Positions 1-10,645 are shown, numbered from the stretch's first letter. The stretch is DNA of 64,000 nt from Pedobacter sandarakinus (GCF_026240095.1 NZ_JAPIVG010000004.1:458340-522339), one strand, 5' to 3'. Numbers and translations are program-made. Notes: generated by a model from the letters alone, not told the origin.

Positions 1-1965
1 CTCTTTCAGTAGATTCTCGTATTTCGCAACATCGTCTTCTTTGCCCAATACTTTTGCAGTATTGATCATCAACTGAAGTGAGTGTCCGTAAAAACATTGC
101 GCAATCATGTATTTGTCCGTTACCGCTGCCCTACCATCGTTATCATCGTTAGGTCGGTAGAAAAGCCAATCTCCAAAATGGGAACCACTATTCCAAAGGT
201 GATTGTTGGCTTTCGTAGAAACATAATCTACCCATTTCTGCATGCTACTATACTGTTGTTCCAGGATCCCCTTGTTTCCATAGGCGACGTACATATCCCA
301 TGGTATAATGGTGGCAACATCTGCCCACCCAGCCGAACCAGCATCCCACTCTTTTAGCACATCGGGGATAACGTATGGAACGCTACCATTTTGGTGTTGA
401 TCTGCACTTACATCTTTAAGCCACTTGCTGAAAAACCCAGCCACATCCATATTATAAGCTGCCGTAGCCGCAAATGCCTGGGCATCACCAGTCCAACCTA
501 AACGCTCATCTCGTTGTGGGCAATCTGTGGGTACATCAACAAAATTGCCTTTTTGTCCCCATTGGATGTTGTGTTGCAACTGGTTTAACAAAGCATTAGA
601 GGTAGAGAACTGACCTGTTTCAGTCATATCAGAATAGAGCGCTACTGCGTTAAAATCTTCTAGATGCAAAGGCTCGGTAAAACCCTCCACCTTAATATAC
701 CTGAAACCTTGAAAGCTGAAGTGAGGGGCAAAAACCTGTGCATCTCCTCCCTTTAGAATATACTTGTTCTGTTGCTTGGCAGAGCGTAAGTTGGTAGTAT
801 AAAAATTTCCTGCTTTATCTAGAACCTCAGCATGGCTTATGGTGATCGCTTTGCCACGCTCGCCAGCTGCTTTAACCATTACCCATCCAACCAAATTTTG
901 TCCAAAATCGATTACCCTTTCTCCCTTTGGTGTTGTTATAAGCTTCTGTGCTTTAAATATTTCATGCTTCGTAACGGGCGGACCGCTCATACCTACGAGT
1001 TTTTCACTTCCGGCGGGTATTACTCGAACGGATTTCCAGTCGTTAGCGTTAAACCCCACATTGTTCCAACCACCTAATTCTTTTCTAGCGTCATAAGTTT
1101 CACCATCGTAGATATTTGATGCCATTATGGGACCATAAGCCATCTTCCAGGTGCTATCGCTACAAAAAGTACTTTTGGTACCATCGCTAAACGATATTTC
1201 TAACTGGAAAAGCAGTGCTCTTGTATCACCATAGAAATGCTGTTGGTTGGCGAAGCCGATTCTACCTTTATACCACCCATCGCCCAACATTACCCCAATT
1301 GCATTTTTACCTTTCGCAATCTGGTTCGTTACATCGTAAACCTGGTACTGAAGGTGATCTTTATAACTAGTCCACCCCGGTGCGAAATAATGATTACTGA
1401 TGCGACTACCATTTAAGCTGGCTTCATAAAGTCCTTTTCCGGTGATATATGCTGTGGCAGATCGAACCGCTTTAGTTATATTGATTTCCTTCCTAAACAT
1501 TGGGCTAGCCTGAACTGTATCTTTGCCATGGACAGTAATCCAGTTCGCCAGCCAATCCTGTGCCTTCAGTCCCGTTTGAAAGAACTGTACAGGCGACCAG
1601 GCAGATTTGTTGCCATGGTTGTCGCTTACCCTAACCTGCCAGTAATATTTAGTTTTCGACAGTAATGCTGAACCTGTGTATGGAACGAGAACCGATTGAT
1701 CGTTCGTTTTTTTAGAGATCCAGATCGGTTTTTTCGAAAATGAGGGTGATGTGCCTAAGCGAATTTCGTAACTTGTTTGCGTTGTGTTTTTCACCGTAGA
1801 AACAAGCTTCCAACTAAATCTTGGCGTAGCGCTATCAATGCTAAGCGGATTTACTAAATGCTCGACTGTAAGACCGCGAGTCTCAATTTTTTGAGAAAAG
1901 GTTGCTACAGGAAAGAACGAAACACTAATAAATACAATTAAAAGACTACGACGTAAGAAGCTCAT
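1..1965 (-). CDS. alpha-L-rhamnosidase, GH78 family (C-terminal end beyond window)
   Basis: This frame stays open from an ATG at 1965 to the window edge, giving 655 residues of a longer protein. It should release terminal alpha-L-rhamnose from plant polysaccharides or glycosides. The first 24 or so residues form a signal peptide (basic start, hydrophobic core, then TFSQK), so the enzyme is exported. Next comes the GH78 N-terminal signature VNPLSIDSATPRFSWKL. The catalytic-domain signature DCPQRDERLGWTGDA lies near residues 480-495, followed by FGDWLFY further on. The acidic residues of the DERLGW stretch match the family's catalytic region. Only the end of the catalytic domain and the C-terminal beta domain are missing. 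It is transcribed on the same strand as ribE, but the 106-nt gap and unrelated function argue for a separate unit. Family assignment is firm; the exact substrate is unknown. Confidence 0.9.
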   Translation of the reverse strand, partial: MSFLRRSLLIVFISVSFFPVATFSQKIETRGLTVEHLVNPLSIDSATPRFSWKLVSTVKNTTQTSYEIRLGTSPSFSKKPIWISKKTNDQSVLVPYTGSALLSKTKYYWQVRVSDNHGNKSAWSPVQFFQTGLKAQDWLANWITVHGKDTVQASPMFRKEINITKAVRSATAYITGKGLYEASLNGSRISNHYFAPGWTSYKDHLQYQVYDVTNQIAKGKNAIGVMLGDGWYKGRIGFANQQHFYGDTRALLFQLEISFSDGTKSTFCSDSTWKMAYGPIMASNIYDGETYDARKELGGWNNVGFNANDWKSVRVIPAGSEKLVGMSGPPVTKHEIFKAQKLITTPKGERVIDFGQNLVGWVMVKAAGERGKAITISHAEVLDKAGNFYTTNLRSAKQQNKYILKGGDAQVFAPHFSFQGFRYIKVEGFTEPLHLEDFNAVALYSDMTETGQFSTSNALLNQLQHNIQWGQKGNFVDVPTDCPQRDERLGWTGDAQAFAATAAYNMDVAGFFSKWLKDVSADQHQNGSVPYVIPDVLKEWDAGSAGWADVATIIPWDMYVAYGNKGILEQQYSSMQKWVDYVSTKANNHLWNSGSHFGDWLFYRPNDDNDGRAAVTDKYMIAQCFYGHSLQLMINTAKVLGKEDDVAKYENLLKE

Positions 1966-2071
1966 ATTGGTTAGTTTTGTAACAGTTGTGGTTTAGTTTT
2001 ACGATAATCGAAAATATTCCGCAACTAACCATCATGCACTGTTATGCATATTCTGGTTAATGATACTATCC

Positions 2072-2656
2072 TTATCGATTCATCAATCTAGCAACGTACT
2101 TGCCAATAATGTCGAATTCCAGGTTAACCAAATCACCCACAGCAACTTCCTGTAAATTGGTATGCTCGAAAGTATAGGGAATAATGAAGACAGAAAATTC
2201 GTCAACAGCAGCATTTACTACCGTTAAACTGATACCATTAACACACGCAGATCCTTTTTCTACCGTTACATTACCTAAACTGGCATCATATTTAAAACGG
2301 TATTCCCAACTGCCGTCCAATGCTTCTCTTTTGATACAAGTAGCCGTTTGGTCTACATGCCCTTGTACAATATGCCCATCCAGGCGTGCATTCATCTGCA
2401 TACAGCGTTCCAGGTTTACCTTGCTCCCAAGCTTTAATTGCCCTAAGGCTGTTTTGTTTAGGGTTTCATCGATTGCAGTAACCGTATGACTTTCGTCTTG
2501 TAGCGCAACAACTGTTAAGCAAACACCATTATGTGCTACGCTTTGGTCGATCTTTAGTTCATGACTAATTGGCGATTTGATCGTGAAATGGATATTTGTT
2601 TGATCGCGGTCTATGGCGCTAACTTCACCCAGGGTTTCAATAATTCCGGTAAACAT
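2072..2656 (-). CDS. ribE: riboflavin synthase, alpha chain
   Basis: The protein converts two molecules of 6,7-dimethyl-8-ribityllumazine into riboflavin plus a pyrimidinedione, the last step of vitamin B2 synthesis. Its 194 residues are normal for the family. It begins with the diagnostic MFTGIIE and has two lumazine-binding half-domains: HNGVCLTVV in the first, VNGISLTVV in the second, with GHVDQTATC between them. The C-terminal FDIIGKYVARL is typical of the trimerisation helix. It lies 47 nt downstream of the biotin carboxylase gene on the same strand, so cotranscription is possible. No FMN riboswitch was recognised upstream. Confidence 0.95.
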   Translation of the reverse strand: MFTGIIETLGEVSAIDRDQTNIHFTIKSPISHELKIDQSVAHNGVCLTVVALQDESHTVTAIDETLNKTALGQLKLGSKVNLERCMQMNARLDGHIVQGHVDQTATCIKREALDGSWEYRFKYDASLGNVTVEKGSACVNGISLTVVNAAVDEFSVFIIPYTFEHTNLQEVAVGDLVNLEFDIIGKYVARLMNR

Positions 2657-2703
2657 AATTCTATTTGCTGCCCAATAAATATTAAACCTATCGGGATGAT
2701 TTG

Positions 2704-4221
2704 TTAAAATTTCAATCTATTCTTTCTCCAACTAGATGGTTCATCAACAATTGGAGCAGTTACATCAACACGCTTTTTAGTTTGAAAAAATGCTTTTGCC
2801 ACCAGGGCTGCAATTATAGCCTCATCTTCATTTTGTGCCATCAGCCTGTCTGGGGTAAAATATTTTGATACAAAGTGAGTATCAAACTGGCCCGACTTAA
2901 AGGCCTCGTGTTGCATTACAAACTTACCAAAACCCAAGGTAGTTTGTATCCCGGTAATCTCATATTCGTCGATAGCCCTTATCATTCTAGCAATAGCCTC
3001 TTCCCGGTCTTTACCATAGGTTATGAGCTTTGCAATCATAGGATCGTAGTAAATTGGAATCTCCATTCCTTGTTCAAAGCCATCATCTACCCTTACACCA
3101 TTTCCTTTTGGTGTTTTATAGGTTTGCAAGGTTCCGATATCTGGTAAGAAATTATTGGCCGGATCCTCTGCATATACCCGAAGCTCTACCGCATGACCAC
3201 CGATTTTCAAATCATCCTGCTTAAAACCGATGGCTTCGCCAGCTGCAATTTTTATTTGTTCCTTTACCAGGTCGATCCCAGTAATTAATTCTGTTACAGG
3301 ATGTTCTACCTGTAGGCGGGTGTTCATTTCAAGAAAGAAGAAATCCAGGTTTTCATCAAGGATAAACTCTACTGTTCCGGCGCCTGTGTAATTTACAGAA
3401 CGGGCAACATCTACAGCGCATCGACCCATTTTTGCTCTAATTTCTGGTGTTAAGATAGATGATGGTGCTTCTTCCACCACTTTCTGGTGTCGGCGCTGTA
3501 CTGAGCATTCCCGCTCGAAAAGGTGTACAATATTGCCGTGGCTATCCCCTAAAACCTGGATTTCGATATGCCTTGGCGAAGTTACATACCGCTCAATAAA
3601 AACTGCTCCATCACCAAAAGCTGAGGTGGCTTCACTTACTGCAAGGTCCATCTGTTCTTCGAAATCTTCAACCCGCTCAACAACACGCATACCCTTTCCA
3701 CCGCCGCCCGCGGCCGCCTTAATTAAAATAGGAAAACCCACTTCTACTGCCCGCTTTTTGGCTTCCCCAACATTAGAAATCGCCTCTTCGGTACCTGGAA
3801 CCATCGGGATCTGATATTTTAAAGCCGCAGCCTTTGCCGATAGTTTATTTCCCATAGTTTCCATTGCAGCGGCAGAAGGACCAATCAAAATCAATCCTGC
3901 ATCGGCAACCATTTGCGCAAACGCAGCATTTTCCGATAAAAATCCATAGCCAGGATGGATTGCCTCGGCATTAGTTTTTTTACAGGCCGCTATGATATTT
4001 TCGCCTACCAAATAACTCTGATTGGATGGCGCAGGGCCGATAAGTATTGCTTCATCTGCATAGCGTACATGCAAAGCATTTCTATCCGCTTCAGAAAATA
4101 CGGCTACCGTTTTGATGCCCATCTCTTTCGCCGAACGCATAATACGCAGGGCAATTTCACCACGATTAGCAATTAAAATCTTAGTTATCGTTTTCTGGCT
4201 TGCTGTTAATTGATTTGACAT
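2704..4221 (-). CDS. accC: biotin carboxylase subunit of acetyl-/propionyl-CoA carboxylase
   Basis: This enzyme carboxylates biotin on a carrier protein using ATP and bicarbonate, feeding an acyl-CoA carboxylase. The order is the N-terminal ILIANRGEIALRI, the ATP-grasp glycine loop AAGGGGKGMRVV near residue 170, and the conserved EMNTRLQVEHPVTE near residue 300. At 505 residues it is about 50 longer than E. coli AccC, with a C-terminal extension (AFFQTKKRVDVTAP...). Such longer forms often belong to propionyl-CoA-type carboxylases, so acetyl-CoA versus propionyl-CoA use cannot be settled. No biotin carrier or carboxyltransferase gene lies next to it. It starts 24 nt after the threonine aldolase stop, suggesting cotranscription. 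Confidence 0.9.
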   Translation of the reverse strand: MSNQLTASQKTITKILIANRGEIALRIMRSAKEMGIKTVAVFSEADRNALHVRYADEAILIGPAPSNQSYLVGENIIAACKKTNAEAIHPGYGFLSENAAFAQMVADAGLILIGPSAAAMETMGNKLSAKAAALKYQIPMVPGTEEAISNVGEAKKRAVEVGFPILIKAAAGGGGKGMRVVERVEDFEEQMDLAVSEATSAFGDGAVFIERYVTSPRHIEIQVLGDSHGNIVHLFERECSVQRRHQKVVEEAPSSILTPEIRAKMGRCAVDVARSVNYTGAGTVEFILDENLDFFFLEMNTRLQVEHPVTELITGIDLVKEQIKIAAGEAIGFKQDDLKIGGHAVELRVYAEDPANNFLPDIGTLQTYKTPKGNGVRVDDGFEQGMEIPIYYDPMIAKLITYGKDREEAIARMIRAIDEYEITGIQTTLGFGKFVMQHEAFKSGQFDTHFVSKYFTPDRLMAQNEDEAIIAALVAKAFFQTKKRVDVTAPIVDEPSSWRKNRLKF

Positions 4222-4245
4222 TGGTTAGACGGGATATACAACTTT

Positions 4246-5268
4246 TTACAAATGTAATATTATTTCGATTGCATGGTCAATCATAGATGGCGTTAAACCT
4301 AAATGGGTAACTAACCTCACAGTGCTGGCACTAGTGGTGTTGCAAAGCAATCCTCTATTTCTGAGTTGACTTACGATTTTATCGGCTGTCCCGGTCGCTA
4401 CTTCAAATATCACAATATTGGTCTCAACAGCCATTACTCCACGAACATAGTTTGTGCGAAGCAGCGCTTCGGCTATTGCTTTTGCGTGGAGATGATCATC
4501 TTTTAAACGATTCACATGATGATCGAGCGCATAGATTCCGGCCGCGGCCAGGAAACCAGCTTGTCGCATCCCCCCACCAAAAGCTTTCCTGATTTTTCTG
4601 GCTTTTTTGATCATATCTGAAGTTCCCAAAAGCACCGAACCTACCGGAGCGCCCAGTCCTTTAGACAAACAAACTGAAATGCCATCAAAATACTTTCCAT
4701 AATCCTGTGCCTGGTCTCCAGTGGCTACTAAAGCATTGAAAATTCTGGCACCATCTAAATGTAGTTTAAGCTTTTTAATATTGCATAAATGATGGATAGG
4801 CGCAATCTGAGAAAGTGTATAGCACTTTCCGCCACCTTTGTTAACAGTGTTTTCTAAAACTACCAGGCTTGAGTTTGGATAGTGGATATTATCTTCATTA
4901 ATCTCTGGTTCTATGATTTCTGGCGTCAAAATCCCTCTATCGCCATGTAATAACCGCACGGATGCACCCGAATGGTAAGCAATTCCCCCAATCTCGTAGC
5001 GGTAAACATGTGCAGTTTGGTCGCAGATCACTTCATCCATGGGCTGGGTGAAACACTTAATGGCAATCTGGTTGGTCATGGTTCCCGAAGGACAAAATAA
5101 TCCGGCATCCATATTAAAGGTTCTACAGAGTTTTTCCTCCAATTCGTTAACGGTTTCATCTTCCCCGAAAACATCATCACCTATTTTAGCATCCATCATG
5201 GCAGCTAGCATTCCATCAGTTGGCTTGGTAACGGTATCGCTTCTAAAATCTAAAAAGTTGTTGTTCAT
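4246..5268 (-). CDS. ltaE: low-specificity L-threonine aldolase
   Basis: A PLP enzyme that splits L-threonine or allo-threonine into glycine and acetaldehyde. The 340-residue chain opens with NFLDFRSDTVTKPTDGM, the family hallmark. HLDGARIFNA supplies the cofactor-binding aspartate, and SKGLGAPVGS near residue 200 holds the Schiff-base lysine. I place the start at the ATG at 5268. The frame extends upstream only to a TTG at 5298, and the ten extra residues do not resemble the family. It is the first gene of a minus-strand run with accC and ribE. The palindrome at 5366-5384 lies about 100 nt upstream and could in principle affect it as well as the divergent kinase gene. Confidence 0.9.
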   Translation of the reverse strand: MNNNFLDFRSDTVTKPTDGMLAAMMDAKIGDDVFGEDETVNELEEKLCRTFNMDAGLFCPSGTMTNQIAIKCFTQPMDEVICDQTAHVYRYEIGGIAYHSGASVRLLHGDRGILTPEIIEPEINEDNIHYPNSSLVVLENTVNKGGGKCYTLSQIAPIHHLCNIKKLKLHLDGARIFNALVATGDQAQDYGKYFDGISVCLSKGLGAPVGSVLLGTSDMIKKARKIRKAFGGGMRQAGFLAAAGIYALDHHVNRLKDDHLHAKAIAEALLRTNYVRGVMAVETNIVIFEVATGTADKIVSQLRNRGLLCNTTSASTVRLVTHLGLTPSMIDHAIEIILHL

Positions 5269-5365
5269 GCTATAAAATTTGTAAAATATTTCTGACAAAC
5301 AGAAAAAGAGTTGTTGCTTTTTGCATCTGTAATTTTAAGGTTTTAAGGCTATTAAAGCATCTATA

Positions 5366-5384
5366 TAGTGTATTTTTTACACAC
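5366..5384. promoter_or_regulatory. operator-like palindrome, site A of three (kinase upstream region)
   Basis: The left arm TAGTGTA is followed by TTTTT and the right arm TACACAC. The same arms and 5-bp spacer occur at 7188-7206 and 10442-10460. It lies between ltaE and the divergent kinase gene, about 70 nt above a possible -7 box (TACTTTTA, 5454-5461). Binding by the neighbouring NrtR-type regulator is inferred from repetition and location. Confidence 0.6.
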
Positions 5385-5487
5385 TTAGTTTACAGTAACA
5401 ACAAATTGTTAAAAAATTATTAAAAAAAAAGATACAAAATATAAGAGTTTTTATACTTTTATCGTGCTAAAACCAAAAATAAATAAA

Positions 5488-6348
5488 ATGATAGTAATTG
5501 CAGACGGCGGATCTACCAAAACAAATTGGTGCTTGATTAACGAGGCCGGCAGAAAAATTTACTTTAATACCGAGGGTTACAATCCATATTTTTCGAAAGG
5601 AGAATATATTGTAAAGTCTTTAAATGAATCTCTTCCAGACCACTTGGAAAGAGAAAAATTAACCGCTGTTTATTATTATGGCGCTGGATGTTCTACCCCT
5701 GGTAATGTGAAAATTGTGGCAGATGCCATGAAACAGGTATTTACCCAAGCCGAGATCTTTGTTGGTCATGATTTACTTGCCTCTTGCAGGGCGCTTCTTG
5801 GAGACGAACCAGGATTTGCCGCTATTTTAGGAACAGGAACCAACTCATGCCTGTACGACGGAAAAGAAATAACCCTAAATATCGACTCATTAGGTTATTT
5901 TCTGGGCGATGAAGGCAGTGGATCTTTCATTGGAAAACGGATCTTGAGTGATTACATGAAAGGCTATATGCCTAAAGGATTGCGTGAAGCCTTTTATGAT
6001 AATTATGCCCTTACTAACGAAGACATATTCGACAATATCTACAACAAACCTCTTCCAAACCGTTTCTGCGCAAGTTTTAGTAAATTTTTATACGATTTTA
6101 AAGACAGCTACGAAGATTACGCTTTTAGCACCATCGACTATGCTTTCACTGCATTTTTCGAAGCATTGGTAATCCACTACCCTAATTATAAAGACCACAA
6201 ATTAAATTGTGTAGGCTCTGTAGGTTATAGTTTCCGCGACATCTTAAGTATTGTTGCTGATCGTTATGAAATGGGGGTTGGTAAAATCATCCGTTCGCCA
6301 ATAGACGACTTGGTGCATTACCACTTAGAAATAGCAAAAAAAGGATAG
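5488..6348 (+). CDS. N-acetylglucosamine kinase-like protein (BadF/BadG/BcrA/BcrD ATPase family)
   Basis: An ASKHA-fold sugar kinase, most likely phosphorylating N-acetylglucosamine or a related amino sugar. Phosphate-1 motif ADGGSTKTNW sits at the N-terminus, GTGTNSCLYDG in the middle is the phosphate-2 loop, and GDEGSGSFIGK is typical of this family. At 286 residues it is full length. The start is set at the ATG at 5488, placing ADGGSTKT at residues 5-12 as usual; a GTG eight codons upstream is less likely. It is a single-gene unit closed by a strong terminator at 6372-6405 and preceded by operator-like site A. A paralog with a damaged phosphate loop is at 8211-9053. Substrate is inferred from family only. 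Confidence 0.8.
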   Translation: MIVIADGGSTKTNWCLINEAGRKIYFNTEGYNPYFSKGEYIVKSLNESLPDHLEREKLTAVYYYGAGCSTPGNVKIVADAMKQVFTQAEIFVGHDLLASCRALLGDEPGFAAILGTGTNSCLYDGKEITLNIDSLGYFLGDEGSGSFIGKRILSDYMKGYMPKGLREAFYDNYALTNEDIFDNIYNKPLPNRFCASFSKFLYDFKDSYEDYAFSTIDYAFTAFFEALVIHYPNYKDHKLNCVGSVGYSFRDILSIVADRYEMGVGKIIRSPIDDLVHYHLEIAKKG

Positions 6349-6371
6349 TTAACCATACCTTTTCCAAATAA

Positions 6372-6405
6372 GAAAACCCTTGATTGTTGCAAATCAAGGG
6401 TTTTC
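6372..6405. terminator. bidirectional terminator between kinase and NrtR-type regulator
   Basis: A perfect 14-bp stem (GAAAACCCTTGATT / AATCAAGGGTTTTC) with a 6-nt loop, flanked by A-rich and T-rich tracts so that it works on both strands. It separates two convergent genes. Confidence 0.85.
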
Positions 6406-6423
6406 TATTTTAAGGTATATCAG

Positions 6424-7113
6424 CTAGAATGAGATTTCTTTACCAAAAAGCTTGGCGTATTTTCGTTTATCGAAACGATAAAGTGTGGCTGCCCGATAAG
6501 AAACACCTTTTTGCTTTTCATCTAATTCTTTCAAAACGCCGAAGCTTACAATTTTTTTTCTGAAGTTTCGCTTATCAAGCTTTTTTCCTAAAACCAACTC
6601 GTAAACATGCTGCAGTTGGGTTAATGTAAACTTTTCTGGGAGTAGTTCGAAAGCAATAGGCTGATGCTTAATTCGCCTTTTGATTTTTTCTAACCCTTTA
6701 TCATAAATTTTCTGGTGATCGAAAGCAAGTTTGGGTAGATCGGTAATGGGTAACCAGTTTGCTCTTTTAGCGTAAGTGCTAATAGGACGCAGCTCCTTAT
6801 CGCCACCCAAGCGAATAAGCGCATAATATGCTAAGGTAATTACCCTACCTTGTGGATGTCGGTTTGGATCGCCAAAGGCATAGTACTGCTCCATGTAGAT
6901 TCCACGAAGACCGGTAAGCTCATACAAAATTCGAGAGGCAGATTGATCCAGGCTTTCGTCTGCGCCCACAATATTGCCGGGCAGTGCCCACCAATCCTTA
7001 AATGGTTCTTCATTCCTTTCGATCAGTAAGATTTTTAGTTCCTTACCATCAAATCCAAATAAAACGCAATCTATTGAGAATACTGAATCTAAATGAGGTA
7101 AAATTTGTTCCAA
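6424..7113 (-). CDS. NrtR-type transcriptional regulator (inactive Nudix domain plus winged helix)
   Basis: A 229-residue regulator with an N-terminal Nudix-fold sensor (about residues 10-150) and a C-terminal winged helix typical of the NrtR family (FTLTQLQHVYE...LDKRNFRKKI, about residues 165-229). Nudix hydrolases need REuxEExGu. Here the segment reads RILYELTG (residues 61-68), so two catalytic glutamates are replaced by Ile62 and Leu66. The domain probably binds a ligand without hydrolysing it, as known for NrtR-like repressors. The frame begins with TTG at 7113 and no ATG is available before the domain. It is divergent from pfkA, with operator-like site B in the shared 109-nt region. 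The natural ligand is unknown; sugar or sugar phosphate is suggested by neighbours. Confidence 0.85.
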   Translation of the reverse strand: MEQILPHLDSVFSIDCVLFGFDGKELKILLIERNEEPFKDWWALPGNIVGADESLDQSASRILYELTGLRGIYMEQYYAFGDPNRHPQGRVITLAYYALIRLGGDKELRPISTYAKRANWLPITDLPKLAFDHQKIYDKGLEKIKRRIKHQPIAFELLPEKFTLTQLQHVYELVLGKKLDKRNFRKKIVSFGVLKELDEKQKGVSYRAATLYRFDKRKYAKLFGKEISF

Positions 7114-7187
7114 GGTAAAATTTAATTATTTTGAGCAGATAAAGGTATGACTTTCAATATTAAGTAAAAAAAATAAAAAAAATTACT

Positions 7188-7206
7188 TAGTGTAAAAATT
7201 ACACAC
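7188..7206. promoter_or_regulatory. operator-like palindrome, site B of three (pfkA promoter)
   Basis: TAGTGTA, spacer AAAAT, then TACACAC. The right arm abuts the pfkA -7 box TATATTCG (7207-7214), so a bound protein would block transcription. A second inverted repeat, TAAGTAA (7161-7167) and TTACTTA (7183-7189), overlaps its left edge. It sits in the divergent region of the NrtR-type regulator, consistent with autoregulation. Repressor identity is inferred. Confidence 0.65.
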
Positions 7207-7222
7207 TATATTCGTATCATAG

Positions 7223-8209
7223 ATGAAGCCAAATATCAAAAATATAGCTGTACTTACTTCTGGTGGCGATGCCCCAGGAATGAATGCAGCAATCAGAGCA
7301 GTTGTACGTACCGGCATTTACCATGGCATTAATATGTTTGGCGTAATGCAAGGTTACCAGGGATTGATTACCGACAACATTAAACCGATGGATGCCCGAT
7401 CTGTAAGCAATATTTTACATTTGGGTGGCACCATATTAAAAACTGCACGGTGCCTAGAATTTAAAACGGATGAAGGGCAACAGATCGCTTATAAAAACCT
7501 CAAAAAGAACGATATAGATGGTTTGGTCGTAATTGGTGGTGATGGAACTTTTACTGGCGCTAAACGTTTCTCTGAAACTTTTGGCGTTAAGGTAATTGGT
7601 ATTCCGGGTACCATTGATAATGATCTAGCCGGATCGGACTTTACGCTGGGTTACGATACTGCCATCAACACTGTTATAGAAGCGATTGATAAAATTAGAG
7701 ATACTGCAGACGCCCACGACAGGCTGTTTTTTATTGAAGTAATGGGAAGAGACTCCGGTTGCATTGCTTTAAGAAGTTCTATTGCAAGCGGAGCCGAGGC
7801 AGTTCTGTTACCAGAAAAAGAAACTGATGTTAACGAATTGATTAACAAACTGGCACTTGGTGCAGCAACAAAAAAATCATCGAGCATTGTTATTGTTGCC
7901 GAAGGGCACAAACAAGGCGGCGCCTATGACATTGCCAGGAAAGTAAAGGAGACATTTGATCATTACGATACTAAGGTTACAATATTAGGCCATTTGCAAC
8001 GCGGCGGCAGCCCGAGCAGCTTCGACCGGATTTTAGGTAGCAGATTGGGTTTTGCTGCTGTTAATGCTTTAATTGCCGGAGAAACTGAGCAAATGGTAGG
8101 CTTACACGGTAATGCCATTAAACTCACCACCATTACAGAAGCTTTGTCTGCCCATAGTTTTAAACTAGAGCCAGATTTGATGGAAATGACTGAAGTTTTA
8201 TCGATATAA
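7223..8209 (+). CDS. pfkA: ATP-dependent 6-phosphofructokinase
   Basis: Phosphorylates fructose 6-phosphate to fructose 1,6-bisphosphate, the committed step of glycolysis. The 328-residue length is standard for bacterial PfkA. TSGGDAPGMNAAIRA is the N-terminal ATP site, GGDGTFTGA begins near residue 105, and PGTIDNDLAGSDFT near residue 130 contains the catalytic Asp. HLQRGGSPSSFDR contributes the effector and substrate site. The ATG at 7223 lies 8 nt after the -7 box TATATTCG, so the leader is very short. The next gene starts 1 nt after the stop, and gapA 7 nt after that, so pfkA, kinase paralog and gapA form one operon under operator-like site B. Confidence 0.95.
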   Translation: MKPNIKNIAVLTSGGDAPGMNAAIRAVVRTGIYHGINMFGVMQGYQGLITDNIKPMDARSVSNILHLGGTILKTARCLEFKTDEGQQIAYKNLKKNDIDGLVVIGGDGTFTGAKRFSETFGVKVIGIPGTIDNDLAGSDFTLGYDTAINTVIEAIDKIRDTADAHDRLFFIEVMGRDSGCIALRSSIASGAEAVLLPEKETDVNELINKLALGAATKKSSSIVIVAEGHKQGGAYDIARKVKETFDHYDTKVTILGHLQRGGSPSSFDRILGSRLGFAAVNALIAGETEQMVGLHGNAIKLTTITEALSAHSFKLEPDLMEMTEVLSI

Positions 8210-8210
8210 T

Positions 8211-10062
<1,852 letters not shown>

Positions 10063-10092
10063 TTAAGCAGAAAACTAACGATTTTCTATAAG

Positions 10093-10130
10093 AAAAAAGA
10101 GCGAAATGCAGTTGCATTCTCGCTCTTTTT
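10093..10130 (+). terminator. terminator of the pfkA-gapA operon
   Basis: A long stem (AAAAAGAGCGA-AATGCA against TGCATT-CTCGCTCTTTTT) with one bulge and a 2-nt loop, ending in a T run. It lies about 30 nt after the gapA stop. Confidence 0.85.
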
Positions 10131-10441
10131 GATTTAAAACATTTCATAAACCAAAAAAAGCTTTTGAATGAATGTGATTTTGAAAGATACATGGAAATAA
10201 TTGCTCTAATATTAATTAATAACAAATAATTGCAAGATATTTACCATAAATAATAGATTTAAAATCCTAAAATTGATTAACACGAACTTTTAATGGTCCA
10301 TTTTGCTTTAAAGCACCAATATTTAACATTTATTTAACACATTTTAGTGGTATATTTGGGCTTTCATGGTTTTAAATCAGTTAAATAGATAAAAAACTGA
10401 TTGTAATTAAAAAATGACAAAAAAAATATGCAAAAAAATCT
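10131..10441. other. AT-rich intergenic region without a recognisable gene
   Basis: About 310 nt with no convincing reading frame on either strand. One TATATTTG sequence at 10351-10358 fits the -7 consensus of this phylum, so a transcript could begin near 10365, but no gene or terminator follows before site C. Confidence 0.5.
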
Positions 10442-10460
10442 TAGTGTATTTTTTACACTA
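10442..10460. promoter_or_regulatory. operator-like palindrome, site C of three (small RNA candidate)
   Basis: TAGTGTATTTTTTACACTA: two perfect 7-bp arms with a T5 spacer, the most symmetric of the three sites. It ends 13 nt before the -7 box at 10474-10481 and would cover the -33 region. No protein gene follows, only the short terminated region at 10488-10645. Confidence 0.65.
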
Positions 10461-10473
10461 TCAAATTTTTTCC

Positions 10474-10481
10474 TATATTTG
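10474..10481 (+). promoter_or_regulatory. -7 promoter box of the small RNA candidate
   Basis: TATATTTG matches the TAnnTTTG consensus of Bacteroidota primary promoters exactly. The expected transcription start is near 10488. The -33 region is a T-rich part of site C without a clear TTG, so activity or regulation through that palindrome is plausible. Confidence 0.55.
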
Positions 10482-10487
10482 TAGAGT

Positions 10488-10645
10488 AATAAACGGAACG
10501 ATGTTTGTTATGAATGAAAAAGAAAAAACATCCTGTTAGAAATTTGATTTTTTAATATAGGATTTAAGACAAAGCCTGGCTCATAACAGGTTTATATTTG
10601 GTTAGAAAAAAGAGATACGTCTGGATGGAGTATCTCTTTTCTTTT
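10488..10645 (+). ncRNA. candidate small RNA of about 155 nt
   Basis: A self-contained transcription unit: consensus -7 box just upstream, then an inner stem CCTGTTA (10532-10538) pairing with TAACAGG (10584-10590), then a perfect 11-bp terminator stem at 10608-10640. The only reading frame is 12 codons (10501-10539, MFVMNEKEKTSC), which may be a leader peptide or chance. It shares operator-like site C with the glycolysis operon and kinase gene, so it may be coregulated with sugar metabolism. No known RNA family was recognised; a protein-coding or attenuator role is not excluded. Confidence 0.5.
10608..10640 (+). terminator. terminator of the small RNA candidate
   Basis: AAAAGAGATAC and GTATCTCTTTT form a perfect 11-bp stem around an 11-nt loop, followed by CTTTTAT. 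Confidence 0.8.
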
